From NCBI RefSeq assembly GCF_027620315.1, contig NZ_JAPNNL010000037.1, forward strand, positions 1 through 46,754: a stretch of 46,754 nt of DNA. The letters are read 5' to 3'. Positions 7,440 through 15,348 of the stretch are shown in pieces. The notes under the pieces were generated by a model that saw only the letters and a program-made list of their open reading frames with translations, made no database searches and had not been told where the DNA came from. The stretch's first letter is position 1; every line of letters starts with the position of its first letter. The translations under genes and the position numbers were made by a program. This DNA is from Nonomuraea corallina. GTDB lineage: Bacteria > Actinomycetota > Actinomycetes > Streptosporangiales > Streptosporangiaceae.

Positions 7440-7517
7440 GTGCCGTTCAGGTGCCGTTCGGGACGCGTTCGGGACGTGTTCGGGACCAAAGGCCATCTGT
7501 TTCAGGGTCTTCGTCCC
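7440..7517 (+). promoter_or_regulatory. Phased GGGAC array and DevR-type box pair
   Basis: Two 14-bp boxes lie 22 bp apart: GGGAC-CAAA-GGCCA (7482-7495) and AGGGT-CTTC-GTCCC (7504-7517). Upstream, GTTCGGGAC recurs every 11 bp (units at 7456, 7467 and 7478), preceded by two copies of GTGCCGTTC-NG (7440, 7451). This places half-sites on one helical face. It is the probable control region of the universal stress gene at 7586. Confidence 0.6.
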
Positions 7518-7585
7518 CGGGTGACGGGAGCCACCGTTGGTGAGACTGAAGATGAGAGCGGAGACACCGGTGAAGGGAGCGCGTG

Positions 7586-8422
7586 ATGACCCGGCAGATC
7601 GTGGTCGCCGTGGACGGATCGGCGCCGGCGACGGCAGCGGTGGAGTGGGCCGCCGCCGACGCCCGCCGCAGAGGACTGAGCCTGCGCATCGTCCACGTCT
7701 GCGAGCGGGGCCGGCACGGCTCCGACGGGACCGAGCACTGCGCCGAGATCCTGGACGTGGCCGCCGACCGGGCGCGCGCCCTCGGCGGCGTGGAGGTCAC
7801 GACCGAGCTGCTCGCCGGCCAGGTCGCCCCGGCGCTTCTCGCCGAGTCGGCGAAGGCCGAGAGCCTCGTCCTCGGCAGCCGGGGGCTCGGCGGGTTCAAG
7901 GGCCTGGTGATGGGCTCGGTCGGCATGGCCGTGGCCGGTCACGCCGAAGGCCCGGTGGTCGTCGTGCGCTCCGCCCCGGTCGAACGCGGGCTGGTGGTCG
8001 TCGGCTACGACGGCTCCGAGCACGCCGACGCCGCCATGGAGTACGCCATCGACCAGGCCCGCCACCGCGACGCCGAACTGCGCGTCGTGTACGGCTGGAC
8101 CATGCCGGTGTTCTCCCCGTACGCGGTCACGTACAACTCGCTGATCGAGGACGTCATGCGCGAGGAGGAACACGCCGCGCGCGAGCGGATCGTCCCGTGG
8201 CAGGAGCGGAACCTCGACGTGCGGATCACCGACGCACAGGCGTGCGAGCACCCTGTCGCGCTGCTGATCGAGGCGGCCGAGGAAGCCGACCTGGTCGTCG
8301 TCGGCTCGCGCGGGCTGGGCGGGCTCGCCTCGGCCGTCCTCGGCTCCGTCAGCCACGGCGTGCTGCACCACGTCACCTGCCCTGTCGCCGTCGTCCGCCC
8401 GCGACCGGAGGAGGACTCATGA
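7586..8422 (+). CDS. Universal stress protein, tandem UspA domains
   Basis: A 278-residue protein of two UspA domains. Each has the ATP-binding pattern GSRGLGG...GSV (first GSRGLGGFKGLVMGSV, second GSRGLGGLASAVLGSV) and starts with a typical strand (IVVAVDGS and LVVVGYDGS). Family members bind ATP/ADP and accumulate in hypoxia or stationary phase. ATG 7586 has AAGGGAG 6 nt upstream; the GTG 3 nt earlier is less well placed. The stop overlaps the next gene's ATG (ATGA), so it forms an operon with the CBS protein and probably the flavodoxin. Control by the box pair at 7482-7517 is inferred. Confidence 0.93.
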   Translation: MTRQIVVAVDGSAPATAAVEWAAADARRRGLSLRIVHVCERGRHGSDGTEHCAEILDVAADRARALGGVEVTTELLAGQVAPALLAESAKAESLVLGSRGLGGFKGLVMGSVGMAVAGHAEGPVVVVRSAPVERGLVVVGYDGSEHADAAMEYAIDQARHRDAELRVVYGWTMPVFSPYAVTYNSLIEDVMREEEHAARERIVPWQERNLDVRITDAQACEHPVALLIEAAEEADLVVVGSRGLGGLASAVLGSVSHGVLHHVTCPVAVVRPRPEEDS

Positions 8423-8997
8423 CCAGCGCCACCGTCCGTACCACCCCGACCGGCAACGGTCCGGCCGGCGAATGGCCGCGCGCCGCACGGCAGCACGCGC
8501 AGCGCCGACCGGCCGAGCGCCCGGCAGGCCCGCCGCAGGCCGCGCGGCTCACCGCCGAGCAGGTGATGAGCCGCGTCCTGGTCGCCGTCGAGCCCGGTGA
8601 GTCGCCGCTGATGGCGTGGGAGCTGATGCGCCGCGCCGACGTGCACCACCTGCCGGTCGTCGAAGGGCGGCACGTGCTCGGCATCCTGACCCGCGAGGAC
8701 GTGGCCGAGGCCTGGTCGGGCGGCCCGAGGGAGCAGTCCGAACGCCAGGTCGGCTCGCTGCTGGCCGGCCGGCGCCGGCCCCGCGTCGGCCCCGGCGCCA
8801 CGCTGGAGCGGGTCGCCGCCGTCATGCTGGACGCCGGCTGCGACGCCGTTCCCGTGGTCCGCGACGGCGGCCTCGTCGGGCTGATCACCGCCCGCGACCT
8901 GCTCGCCGCCGTCGCCGGGCGCATCGAGCCCCGGGACGAGCAGGACGAGCCGGAGATCATCACCGGCATGTTCCACCTCCAGCCCGTCCTTCCCTGA
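8419..8997 (+). CDS. CBS-domain pair protein
   Basis: A 192-residue protein with a disordered, Pro/Arg-rich N-terminus (about 50 residues) and two CBS motifs: AEQVMSRVLVAVEPGESPLMAWELMRRADVHHLPVVEG...GILTREDV and VGPGATLERVAAVMLDAGCDAVPVVRDGGLVGLITARDLL. CBS pairs usually bind adenosine nucleotides or NAD. There is no attached enzyme domain, so it is probably an energy-status sensor or adaptor. It starts at ATG in a 4-nt overlap with the stress protein, with GGAGGA upstream. The last codons and stop are tandemly duplicated (8981-9016). Confidence 0.88.
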   Translation: MTSATVRTTPTGNGPAGEWPRAARQHAQRRPAERPAGPPQAARLTAEQVMSRVLVAVEPGESPLMAWELMRRADVHHLPVVEGRHVLGILTREDVAEAWSGGPREQSERQVGSLLAGRRRPRVGPGATLERVAAVMLDAGCDAVPVVRDGGLVGLITARDLLAAVAGRIEPRDEQDEPEIITGMFHLQPVLP

Positions 8998-9016
8998 CAG
9001 CCCGTCCTTCCCTGAA
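8981..9016 (+). repeat. 18-bp tandem duplication across a stop codon
   Basis: AGCCCGTCCTTCCCTGAC at 8981-8998 is repeated at 8999-9016 with one change in the last base. The unit covers the final codons and the TGA of the CBS gene, so a second in-frame TGA follows 18 nt after the first. Confidence 0.85.
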
Positions 9017-9046
9017 GGCTCGTCCCCCGCAACAGGAGGTCCCGCC

Positions 9047-9559
9047 ATGCACGCGCTCGTCGTCTACGAGTCGATGTACGGCAACACCCGGCAGATCGCC
9101 GAGGCCGTGGCCGAAGGGCTGGCCGAGCGGATGCGGGCCGAGGTGGTCGAGGTCGGCTCGGCGCCCGGGATCATCGACGAGGACGTGGCGCTGCTCGTGG
9201 TCGGCGGTCCCACGCACGCCTTCGCCATGAGCCGCGCCGCCACCCGCCGCTCCGCCGCCGACGACGCCCCGCAAGGGCTCGTGTCGCGGGGGATCGGCAT
9301 CCGGGAGTGGCTGTCCGGGCTGCGCACCGGCTCCGCCCGGCTGGCCGCCGCCGCCTTCGACACCCGGGTCGCCAAGCCCCGCCTGCCGGGCTCCGCCGCC
9401 CGCGGCGCCGCCAACCGCCTGCGCCGCCTCGGCGTCAGGAGCGCCGCGCCGGCGCACAGCTTCTATGTCTCCGGGACGAAGGGGCCGCTGGTGGCCGGCG
9501 AACTGGACCGTGCCCGTGAGTGGGGCGAGACCCTCGCGTCCTCCTTCGCGGTCCGCTGA
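9047..9559 (+). CDS. Flavodoxin family protein
   Basis: A 170-residue flavodoxin-like protein. The FMN phosphate loop is ESMYGNTRQIA (residues 8-18), followed by LLVVGGPTHAFAMSR, the usual third-strand/GGPTH segment. A 30-residue insertion carries Arg/Ala-rich sequence. It would carry electrons or act as a quinone or nitro reductase in the cytoplasm. AGGAGGT lies just upstream of ATG. It sits 49 nt after the CBS gene, downstream in the same transcription unit; a truncated uridine kinase fragment follows. Confidence 0.88.
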   Translation: MHALVVYESMYGNTRQIAEAVAEGLAERMRAEVVEVGSAPGIIDEDVALLVVGGPTHAFAMSRAATRRSAADDAPQGLVSRGIGIREWLSGLRTGSARLAAAAFDTRVAKPRLPGSAARGAANRLRRLGVRSAAPAHSFYVSGTKGPLVAGELDRAREWGETLASSFAVR

Positions 9560-9571
9560 GCTCAGCGGCAG

Positions 9572-9907
9572 ATGCTCGCTCTGGGCGACCGCCGCCTGCT
9601 GGCCGTGGACGGCGTGTTCGCGTTCCGGCCGGAGATCGACGCGTACTGGGACCACCGCGTCTGGCTGCACGTGGACGAGGACCTGTCCGTCGCCCGCGGC
9701 GCCGCCCGCGACCAGGACTGGGCCGGTTCCGGAGCCGAGTCCGTGCACCGTGACCGCTACCTGGTCGCCCAGCGCGTCTACCAGCGCGAGGCGGACCCGC
9801 GGGCCCGCGCCGACGTGGTCATCGACAACACCGACTTCGCCCGCCCACGCCTCCTGCCCCCTCCGCCGGCCGGGCCGGGAGAGGACCAAGCCGGCGGCCC
9901 GCGCTGA
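9572..9907 (+). pseudogene. Uridine kinase remnant (C-terminal half)
   Basis: 111 codons matching the second half of actinobacterial uridine kinases: LAVDGVFAFRPEIDAYWDHRVWLHVDEDLSVARGAARD, then ESVHRDRYLVAQRVYQREADPRARADVVIDN. The N-terminal half with the P-loop (GxxGSGKS) is absent; upstream is the intact flavodoxin gene. There is no clear ribosome site at ATG 9572. It cannot be a working kinase alone, so I read it as a deletion relic, though a retained regulatory fragment is possible. Its stop overlaps the box pair for the next gene. Confidence 0.7.
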
Positions 9908-9939
9908 CCAAAGGCCCGCCGAACCGGGAAGAACGGCCC
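9904..9939 (+). promoter_or_regulatory. DevR-type box pair
   Basis: CTGAC-CAAA-GGCCC (9904-9917) and GGGAA-GAAC-GGCCC (9926-9939), 22 bp apart. The second ends 36 nt before the ATG of the single-domain stress protein. Confidence 0.55.
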
Positions 9940-9975
9940 TGCCTGAATGCCCTGCCCGGCTCGGAGGATGGAGAC

Positions 9976-10449
9976 ATGGAAGGTCGGGACATCGTGGTGG
10001 GCGTGGACGGCACCGCTGACTGTGACGCCGCGCTGATGTGGGCCGCCGGCGAGGCCGGGCGGGCCGGGACGCGGTTGGTCGTCGTGCACGCCTGGCAGCC
10101 GCGCGCCGTCGGGTTCGCCCCGTACGCCCGTCCCCGGAGGGGGACCGGCAAGGAGGAACCGGCGCGGGAGGTCCTGGAGCGGGCCGTGCTGCGCGCGCGG
10201 GCCGCGGCGCCCGGCGTGAAGGTCGCCGGGCGGATCGTCAGGGGCAGACCGGAGGCGGTGCTGCGGCACGAGGCGAGCGGAGCCGCGCTGCTGGTGCTCG
10301 GCTCGGCCGCGCACCGCGCGGGCGACGGCAGGCTCGGCGCGGTACTGCTGGCCTGTCTGCGCTGGCCGCCCTGCCCCCTCGTGGTGGTGGGCGCCGGACA
10401 TCCCGTCGAGCCCGGCGCCTGCCTGCCGGTCGCCGCCGCGGCCTGCTGA
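9976..10449 (+). CDS. Universal stress protein, single UspA domain
   Basis: A 157-residue single UspA domain. It has the N-terminal strand DIVVGVDGTADCDAALMWAAGEA and VVVHAWQP. The ATP loop is degenerate (LGSAAHRAGDGRLGAVLLACLRWPPCPLVVVG in place of GSRGxGG), so nucleotide binding may be weakened or lost. The C-terminus ends in an Ala/Cys-rich tail. It lies under its own box pair and 49 nt upstream of the P-type ATPase, probably co-transcribed with it. Confidence 0.87.
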   Translation: MEGRDIVVGVDGTADCDAALMWAAGEAGRAGTRLVVVHAWQPRAVGFAPYARPRRGTGKEEPAREVLERAVLRARAAAPGVKVAGRIVRGRPEAVLRHEASGAALLVLGSAAHRAGDGRLGAVLLACLRWPPCPLVVVGAGHPVEPGACLPVAAAAC

Positions 10450-10498
10450 CCGATGCCTACAGGGGGGAGGAGCGCGTGACATCATCCGCGCGCACCCG

Positions 10499-12955
10499 AT
10501 GGACGTGACCACGCCTGCCACGCTCGGCCTCAGCGACGCCGAGGCCGCCGCCCGGCTCCACGAGCACGGCCCCAACAAGCTGCCCGAGGCCAGGCCGCCG
10601 TCGCTGCCGCTGCGGGTGGTCCGCCAGCTCGCCGACCCGCTGTCCATCCTGCTGCTGATCGCGGGCGGGGTGACGCTCCTGGTGCTGAACGAGGTGCCGG
10701 AGGGGGCGGCGATCGTCGCCATCCTGATCGTGAACGTGGTCATCGGCGTCACCCAGGAGGTCAAGGCGGAGCAGGCGGTACGGTCGCTGGGCTCGCTCAC
10801 CGCGCCCATGGCCAAGGTGCGCCGCGACGGGACCGTACGCCGCATCGAGGCGGCCGGGGTGGTGCCGGGCGACGTGGTGGAGGTGGCCGCCGGAGACCGG
10901 GTGCCCGCCGACGCCCGCGTCATCGAGGCGTCCTCGCTGGCCGTCAACGAGTCCATGCTCACCGGCGAGTCCCGTTCGGCCAACAAACGGGCCGGCGGCG
11001 CCGTCGAAGGCCCGCTCGGCGACCGCGACGGGTCGCTGTTCTCCGGCACCCTGGTGGTGCACGGCTCCGGCCTGGCCGTGGTGGAGCGCACCGGTTCCGG
11101 CACCGAGATGGGCCGCATCGCCTCCGCCCTGCACACCCGGGTCAAGGGCCCGCTGGAGGTGGAGCTGGCCCAGGTGTCCAAGCGCATCGGCGTCCTGGCC
11201 GTCGCCGCCGGCGTCATCATGGTGGTGCTGGGCCTGGCCAGGGGCGGCATCGCCTGGATCGACCTGGTGCTGGCCGGGGTGGCGCTGGCGATCGCCGCGG
11301 TGCCCGAGAGCATGGCCGCGGCCGTCACCACCGCGCTCGCGCTCGGCTCCCAGCGGATGGCCAAGCTGGGCGTGATCGTACGCAAACTCTCGGCCATCCA
11401 GGCGCTCGGCGCCACCACCGTCATCGCCTCCGACAAGACGGGCACGCTGACCACGGGCCGGCTGACGGTGACCGACCACGTCGAGCTGCCGGGGGAGAAT
11501 CTGTGGCGGGCCGCCGCGCGCGCCAACGACGCCCGCGACGAGGTCGGCGACGCGGTGGACGTCGCGCTGCTGGCCGCCGCCGCCCGGCACGGCGTCGTCC
11601 CGGACGAGCCCAGGCTCGCCACCCGCCCGTTCGACGCCGACACCCGGTCCATGGCCGCGCTCACCCGCGACGCCGCCACCGGCCGCCCCGTGCTGACCGT
11701 CAAGGGCGCTCCCGAGGCGGTGCTGGCCCGGTGCGCGCCGGGAGAGGCCGGCCGGCGGCTGGAGGAGGCCGTCTCCGGCCTGGCCCGCGAAGGGCTGCGG
11801 GTGCTGGCCGTCGCCGAGAAGGACACCGACGACCTCGACGCCGGCGACCTGCGGCCCGTGGGCCTGCTCGGGCTCAGCGACGAGGTCCGCGCCTCCGCCC
11901 GCGACGCCATCGCCGACTGCCGGCGTGGCGGCATCCGGGTCATGATGGTGACCGGCGACCACGCCGACACCGCCCGCGCCGTCGCCGTGGACGTCGGCAT
12001 CGACCCCGACCCGGTCGTCACCGGGACCGAGCTCGCCGACGAGGGCGGCGAGCGCGACCGGCGGCTGTGCGAGGCCGGCGTGCTGGCCCGGGTCGACCCG
12101 AAGACCAAGCTCGACCTGGTGCGCGCGCTGCGCGCCGACGGCCAGGTGGTGGCGATGACCGGCGACGGCGTGAACGACGCGCCCGCGCTGCGCAACGCCG
12201 ACGTCGGCATCGCCCTGGCCGGGGACGAGGGCACCGACGTGGCCAGGGAGGCCGCCGCGGTCGTGGTCACCAACGGCGAGCTCGGCACCATCGTCACCGG
12301 GGTGCGCGAGGGCCGCCGGCTGCACCACAACGTCTCCTCCATGATCGGCTACCTGCTCGCGGGCAACCTGGCGGAGATCTTCCTCGTGCTGGTCGGCCTG
12401 TTCGCCTGGCCTGACCTGGTCATCCCGCTGCTGCCGGTGCAACTGCTCTGGATCAACCTGGTGCTCGACGGCATCCCGGCCATCGCGCTCGGCGTCGACC
12501 GCGCGCCCGGCGACCCGCTGGAGGCCCGGCCGAGCCGCGGCGGGCTGCTCACCGGCGGGGTGCTGGCCGGCATCGCGGTGCGCGCGCTCATCGTCGGCCT
12601 GCTCGCGTTCGCCGCCGTGGAGGTGGCCCGCTCGCTCGGCTGGAGCGAGGAGCAGGTCAGGACCCAGGCGGTGCTCACGCTCGTGTTCGCCCGGCTGACC
12701 CTCGCCTACGTGGTGCGGGCCCGCCGCCGGACGTTCGAGAGCGGCTGGTGGCGAGGCCGCGCAATCATGATCGCGGTGCTCGGCACGCTGGCGCTGCAGT
12801 GCGTGGTCACGCTGGTGCCGCCCCTCGGCGCGCTGCTCGCGCTGGCGCCGGTCCCGCCGCTCGGCTGGGCGATGGCGGTCGCCGCCGCGCTGCTCACGCC
12901 GTTCCTCATCGACCTCGTACGGGTCCTGCCCTGGGTAAAGCGGGTGTCCGGTTAA
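10499..12955 (+). CDS. P-type cation-transporting ATPase (P2-like)
   Basis: An 818-residue P-type ATPase in standard order: N-terminal cation-ATPase domain (LSDAEAAARLHEHGPNKLPE), actuator domain with TGES (155-158), M4 motif AAVPESM, phosphorylation loop DKTGTLT with D312, hinge TGDGVNDAPA (554-563) and six C-terminal membrane segments. It most resembles the Ca2+/Mg2+-type P2 group common in DosR-like regulons (CtpF in mycobacteria). The ion is not provable from sequence. ATG 10499 lacks a close ribosome site. A strong AGGGGGGAGGAG instead serves an out-of-frame GTG at 10476, whose 10-codon ORF overlaps this start and may couple translation. Confidence 0.93.
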   Translation: MDVTTPATLGLSDAEAAARLHEHGPNKLPEARPPSLPLRVVRQLADPLSILLLIAGGVTLLVLNEVPEGAAIVAILIVNVVIGVTQEVKAEQAVRSLGSLTAPMAKVRRDGTVRRIEAAGVVPGDVVEVAAGDRVPADARVIEASSLAVNESMLTGESRSANKRAGGAVEGPLGDRDGSLFSGTLVVHGSGLAVVERTGSGTEMGRIASALHTRVKGPLEVELAQVSKRIGVLAVAAGVIMVVLGLARGGIAWIDLVLAGVALAIAAVPESMAAAVTTALALGSQRMAKLGVIVRKLSAIQALGATTVIASDKTGTLTTGRLTVTDHVELPGENLWRAAARANDARDEVGDAVDVALLAAAARHGVVPDEPRLATRPFDADTRSMAALTRDAATGRPVLTVKGAPEAVLARCAPGEAGRRLEEAVSGLAREGLRVLAVAEKDTDDLDAGDLRPVGLLGLSDEVRASARDAIADCRRGGIRVMMVTGDHADTARAVAVDVGIDPDPVVTGTELADEGGERDRRLCEAGVLARVDPKTKLDLVRALRADGQVVAMTGDGVNDAPALRNADVGIALAGDEGTDVAREAAAVVVTNGELGTIVTGVREGRRLHHNVSSMIGYLLAGNLAEIFLVLVGLFAWPDLVIPLLPVQLLWINLVLDGIPAIALGVDRAPGDPLEARPSRGGLLTGGVLAGIAVRALIVGLLAFAAVEVARSLGWSEEQVRTQAVLTLVFARLTLAYVVRARRRTFESGWWRGRAIMIAVLGTLALQCVVTLVPPLGALLALAPVPPLGWAMAVAAALLTPFLIDLVRVLPWVKRVSG

Positions 12956-12990
12956 GGGCCGAGGTCCTCGGCGGGGGTGACCGGCGGCCC
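12955..12990 (+). promoter_or_regulatory. DevR-type box pair
   Basis: AGGGC-CGAG-GTCCT (12955-12968) and GTGAC-CGGC-GGCCC (12977-12990), again 22 bp apart. They begin at the ATPase stop codon and lie 113 nt before the ATG at 13104. Confidence 0.5.
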
Positions 12991-13103
12991 TGCCCGGGTA
13001 GCGGGCGGTCGGGTGACGATGGAGCAGGGTGACGACGGAACCGCCGAGGGCCACCGGCGGGCGGAGACCCTCACCCGCGCTCCCGTACTCGAGGAGGCTG
13101 GAG

Positions 13104-13955
13104 ATGAGCACACACGTCGTCGTGGGCGTCGACGGGTCCGAGCAGTCCGCGCCGGCGCTCGACTGGGCCGCCGCGGACGCCGCCCGGCGCGGCAAGGCGC
13201 TGCGCGTCGTGTACGTGCGCGAGCCCTGGATTCCCGAATACCCGGCGTCGCGCGGGCACGATTCGCTGACCGAGCGGGCCGAGCAGCTGCTGCGGCGTTC
13301 GGCGCTGCGGGCCCGCGAGCACGCGCCCGGCCTGGAGGTGACCACCGCGGTGGTCATCGGCGCGGCCGTGGAGCGGCTGCGCGCCGAGTCCGAGACCGCC
13401 GACACCGTGGTCGTCGGCAGCCGTGGCCTGGGCGGGTTCGCCGGGCTGGTGCTCGGCTCCACCGGGCTCGGCCTGGCCGGCCACGCGCACGGCCCGATCG
13501 TCGTCGTCCGCGGCCCGGCCCGCGTCCGCCACGACGAGATCGTGGTCGGCTACGACGGCTCCGAGGACGCCGAGTGCGCCGTCGAGTACGCGCTGGAGCA
13601 GGCTCAGGCCCGCCAGGCGCGGCTGCGCGTCGTCTACGGCAGGCGGCTGCCGGTGGGCGCCCCGCACCCCGCCGGGTTCGGGCCGCTGCCGCCGGCCGGC
13701 ATCGAGGACGACATCCCGCGGCGGCTGCGGCCGTGGCTGGAGAAGTACCCGGGCGTCGCGGCGGTGCTGGTCGCGGTGACCGGGCACCCGGTGCCCGCGC
13801 TGGCCGCCGCCTCGCGCGCCGCCGACCTGGTCGTGGTCGGCTCGCGCGGGCTGGGCGGGTTCGCCACCGCGCTGCTCGGCTCCGTCAGCCACGGGGTGCT
13901 GCACCGCGCCCACTGCCCGGTGGCGGTGGTACGGCCGAGGGAGCGGACGTCATGA
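13104..13955 (+). CDS. Universal stress protein, tandem UspA domains
   Basis: A 283-residue double UspA protein close to the one at 7586. Its ATP motifs are GSRGLGGFAGLVLGSTGLG and GSRGLGGFATALLGSVSHG, each followed by HxHCPVAVVR-type strands. ATG 13104 is chosen because GAGGAGG lies 6 nt upstream; a longer reading to 13029 adds a Pro/Arg-rich extension without homology. The stop overlaps the next gene's ATG (ATGA). The box pair at 12955-12990 suggests hypoxic induction. Confidence 0.92.
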   Translation: MSTHVVVGVDGSEQSAPALDWAAADAARRGKALRVVYVREPWIPEYPASRGHDSLTERAEQLLRRSALRAREHAPGLEVTTAVVIGAAVERLRAESETADTVVVGSRGLGGFAGLVLGSTGLGLAGHAHGPIVVVRGPARVRHDEIVVGYDGSEDAECAVEYALEQAQARQARLRVVYGRRLPVGAPHPAGFGPLPPAGIEDDIPRRLRPWLEKYPGVAAVLVAVTGHPVPALAAASRAADLVVVGSRGLGGFATALLGSVSHGVLHRAHCPVAVVRPRERTS

Positions 13956-14725
13956 CCGTCATCGTCTCCCCGCCGCACCTGACCAGCCAGGCCCGCCGCG
14001 ACTGGGACACCCTGCAGGAGACCACCGGCCGCGCGCCGCGGTTCGACCCCGGCCAGGCGGACCACCTGCCCGAGGCGGCCCGGCGCTGGGTGCTGCGCGC
14101 CATCGCCCCCGGCACCCCGCTGCGGCGCTCGGTCGTGCTGCGCTCGCGCGGCGAGATCAAGCTCGGCACCTGGCGGCGCTTCCACGCCACCCAGGCGCTG
14201 GAGCCGATGGAGGGCTTCGTCTGGGCGGCCACCGCCTGGGTGGGGCTGCTGCCGGTGCACGGCTTCGACCGCTACCACGACGGCGTGGGGGAGATGCGCT
14301 GGCGGGTGCTGGACGCCCTGCCCGTCATGTCCGGCTCCGGCCCCGACATCACCCGCAGCGCGGCCGGGCGGCTGGCGGGCGAGTTCGTGCTGGCCCCGGC
14401 GGCCGCCCTGGACCCGCGCGTCCGGTGGAAGCACGTCGACGCGGACGAGGCCGTCGCGAGCCTGCCGGTCGGCGACGAGGACGTCGACGTCCGGCTGACC
14501 GTGGCCGGCGACGGCCGGCTCGCCGCCGTCACCGTCTGCCGCTGGGGCGACCCGGACGGGGCCGGCTACCGCCATCTCCCGTTCGGCGTCCTCTGCGGGC
14601 GGGAGGGCGTCTTCGACGGCTTCACCGTCCCGGTGGCGCTGCGGGGCGGCTGGTGGCCGGGCACGCAGCGGTGGGCCGAGGGCGAGTTCATCCGCTTCAC
14701 CATCGAGGACGCCGTCTACCGCTAG
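13952..14725 (+). CDS. DUF6544-like protein
   Basis: A 257-residue soluble protein. Recognisable family features are LPEAARRWVLRAIAPGTPLRRSVVLRSRGEIKLGTWRRFHATQAL near the N-terminus, GFVWAATAWVGLLPVHGFDRYHDGVGEMRWRVLDALPVM in the middle, and WWPGTQRWAEGEFIRFTIEDA at the end. These match what I recall of DUF6544, whose function is unknown. The ATG overlaps the stress protein stop by 4 nt, so it is co-translated with it. Its stop overlaps the convergent DinB gene by 4 bases. Confidence 0.75.
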   Translation: MTVIVSPPHLTSQARRDWDTLQETTGRAPRFDPGQADHLPEAARRWVLRAIAPGTPLRRSVVLRSRGEIKLGTWRRFHATQALEPMEGFVWAATAWVGLLPVHGFDRYHDGVGEMRWRVLDALPVMSGSGPDITRSAAGRLAGEFVLAPAAALDPRVRWKHVDADEAVASLPVGDEDVDVRLTVAGDGRLAAVTVCRWGDPDGAGYRHLPFGVLCGREGVFDGFTVPVALRGGWWPGTQRWAEGEFIRFTIEDAVYR

Positions 14726-15348
14726 CGGCCGGCCGCCCGGCGGGCCGCCTCCTCCACCCGCGCGTGGTAGGACGCCCACCACTCCCGCTCGACCGGCGGC
14801 AGGTTGCCACGGTCGGGGTGCAGCCCGGCCGCGCCGTCGACCAGCTCCCGGACGATGTCGGCGTGGCCGGCGTGCCGGTGCGTCTCGGCGATCATGTGGA
14901 TGACGATCCGGCGCAGCGTGGTGACGCGGACGCCCGGCCTCCACCACGGGATCTCGCACGGCGCGCCGAGGCCGAGCGCGCCGATCGTGGCGTCGGAGTT
15001 GGCCCAGACGCGGCGGTAGAAGCCGACGACGTCGTCGCGCGTCTCCTCGGGCGCGGCCCACATGTCGAGGTTCGGCTCGGCGCCGGGCGCCAGGGCGGCC
15101 TCCAGCCACGGCACCGGCTCGGCGAGGCGGCGCCCGAACACGTGCCCCAGGTAGAGCAGCTCGGTCGCGGCGACGTGCTTGACCAGCCCCAGCAGGTTGG
15201 TCGCGGTCGGCGTCAGCGGCCTGCGCGCGTCGTACTCCGTCAGCCCGTCGAGCTTCCACACCAGCGCCTCGCGCGCCTCGCGCAGGTAGTGGAGCAGCGT
15301 CTCCTTCTCGCCTGTCTCATCCGCGGGCCTGTTCGCTGGCTCGTTCAC
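14722..15348 (-). CDS. DinB-family (DUF664) protein
   Basis: A 208-residue DinB/YfiT four-helix protein, DUF664 branch: EKETLLHYLREAREALVWKLDGLTEYDARRPLTPTATNLLGLVKHVAATELLYLGHVFGR, then RRIVIHMIAETHRHAGHADIVRELVDGA. The histidines in KHVAATE and in AETHRHAGH form the usual metal site. Members often act as thiol-dependent transferases (mycothiol or bacillithiol), which is inference here. GTG at 15348 overlaps the preceding stop (GTGA), making it the last gene of the HAD-GH65-PPOX operon. Confidence 0.9.
   Translation of the reverse strand: MNEPANRPADETGEKETLLHYLREAREALVWKLDGLTEYDARRPLTPTATNLLGLVKHVAATELLYLGHVFGRRLAEPVPWLEAALAPGAEPNLDMWAAPEETRDDVVGFYRRVWANSDATIGALGLGAPCEIPWWRPGVRVTTLRRIVIHMIAETHRHAGHADIVRELVDGAAGLHPDRGNLPPVEREWWASYHARVEEAARRAAGR

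Noticed and set aside
10457..13462. Open frame of 1001 codons on the minus strand across the P-type ATPase
   Set aside because: Antisense shadow of a high-GC gene; low-complexity His/Arg/Gly/Gln composition and no domain, whereas the plus strand has all P-type ATPase motifs.
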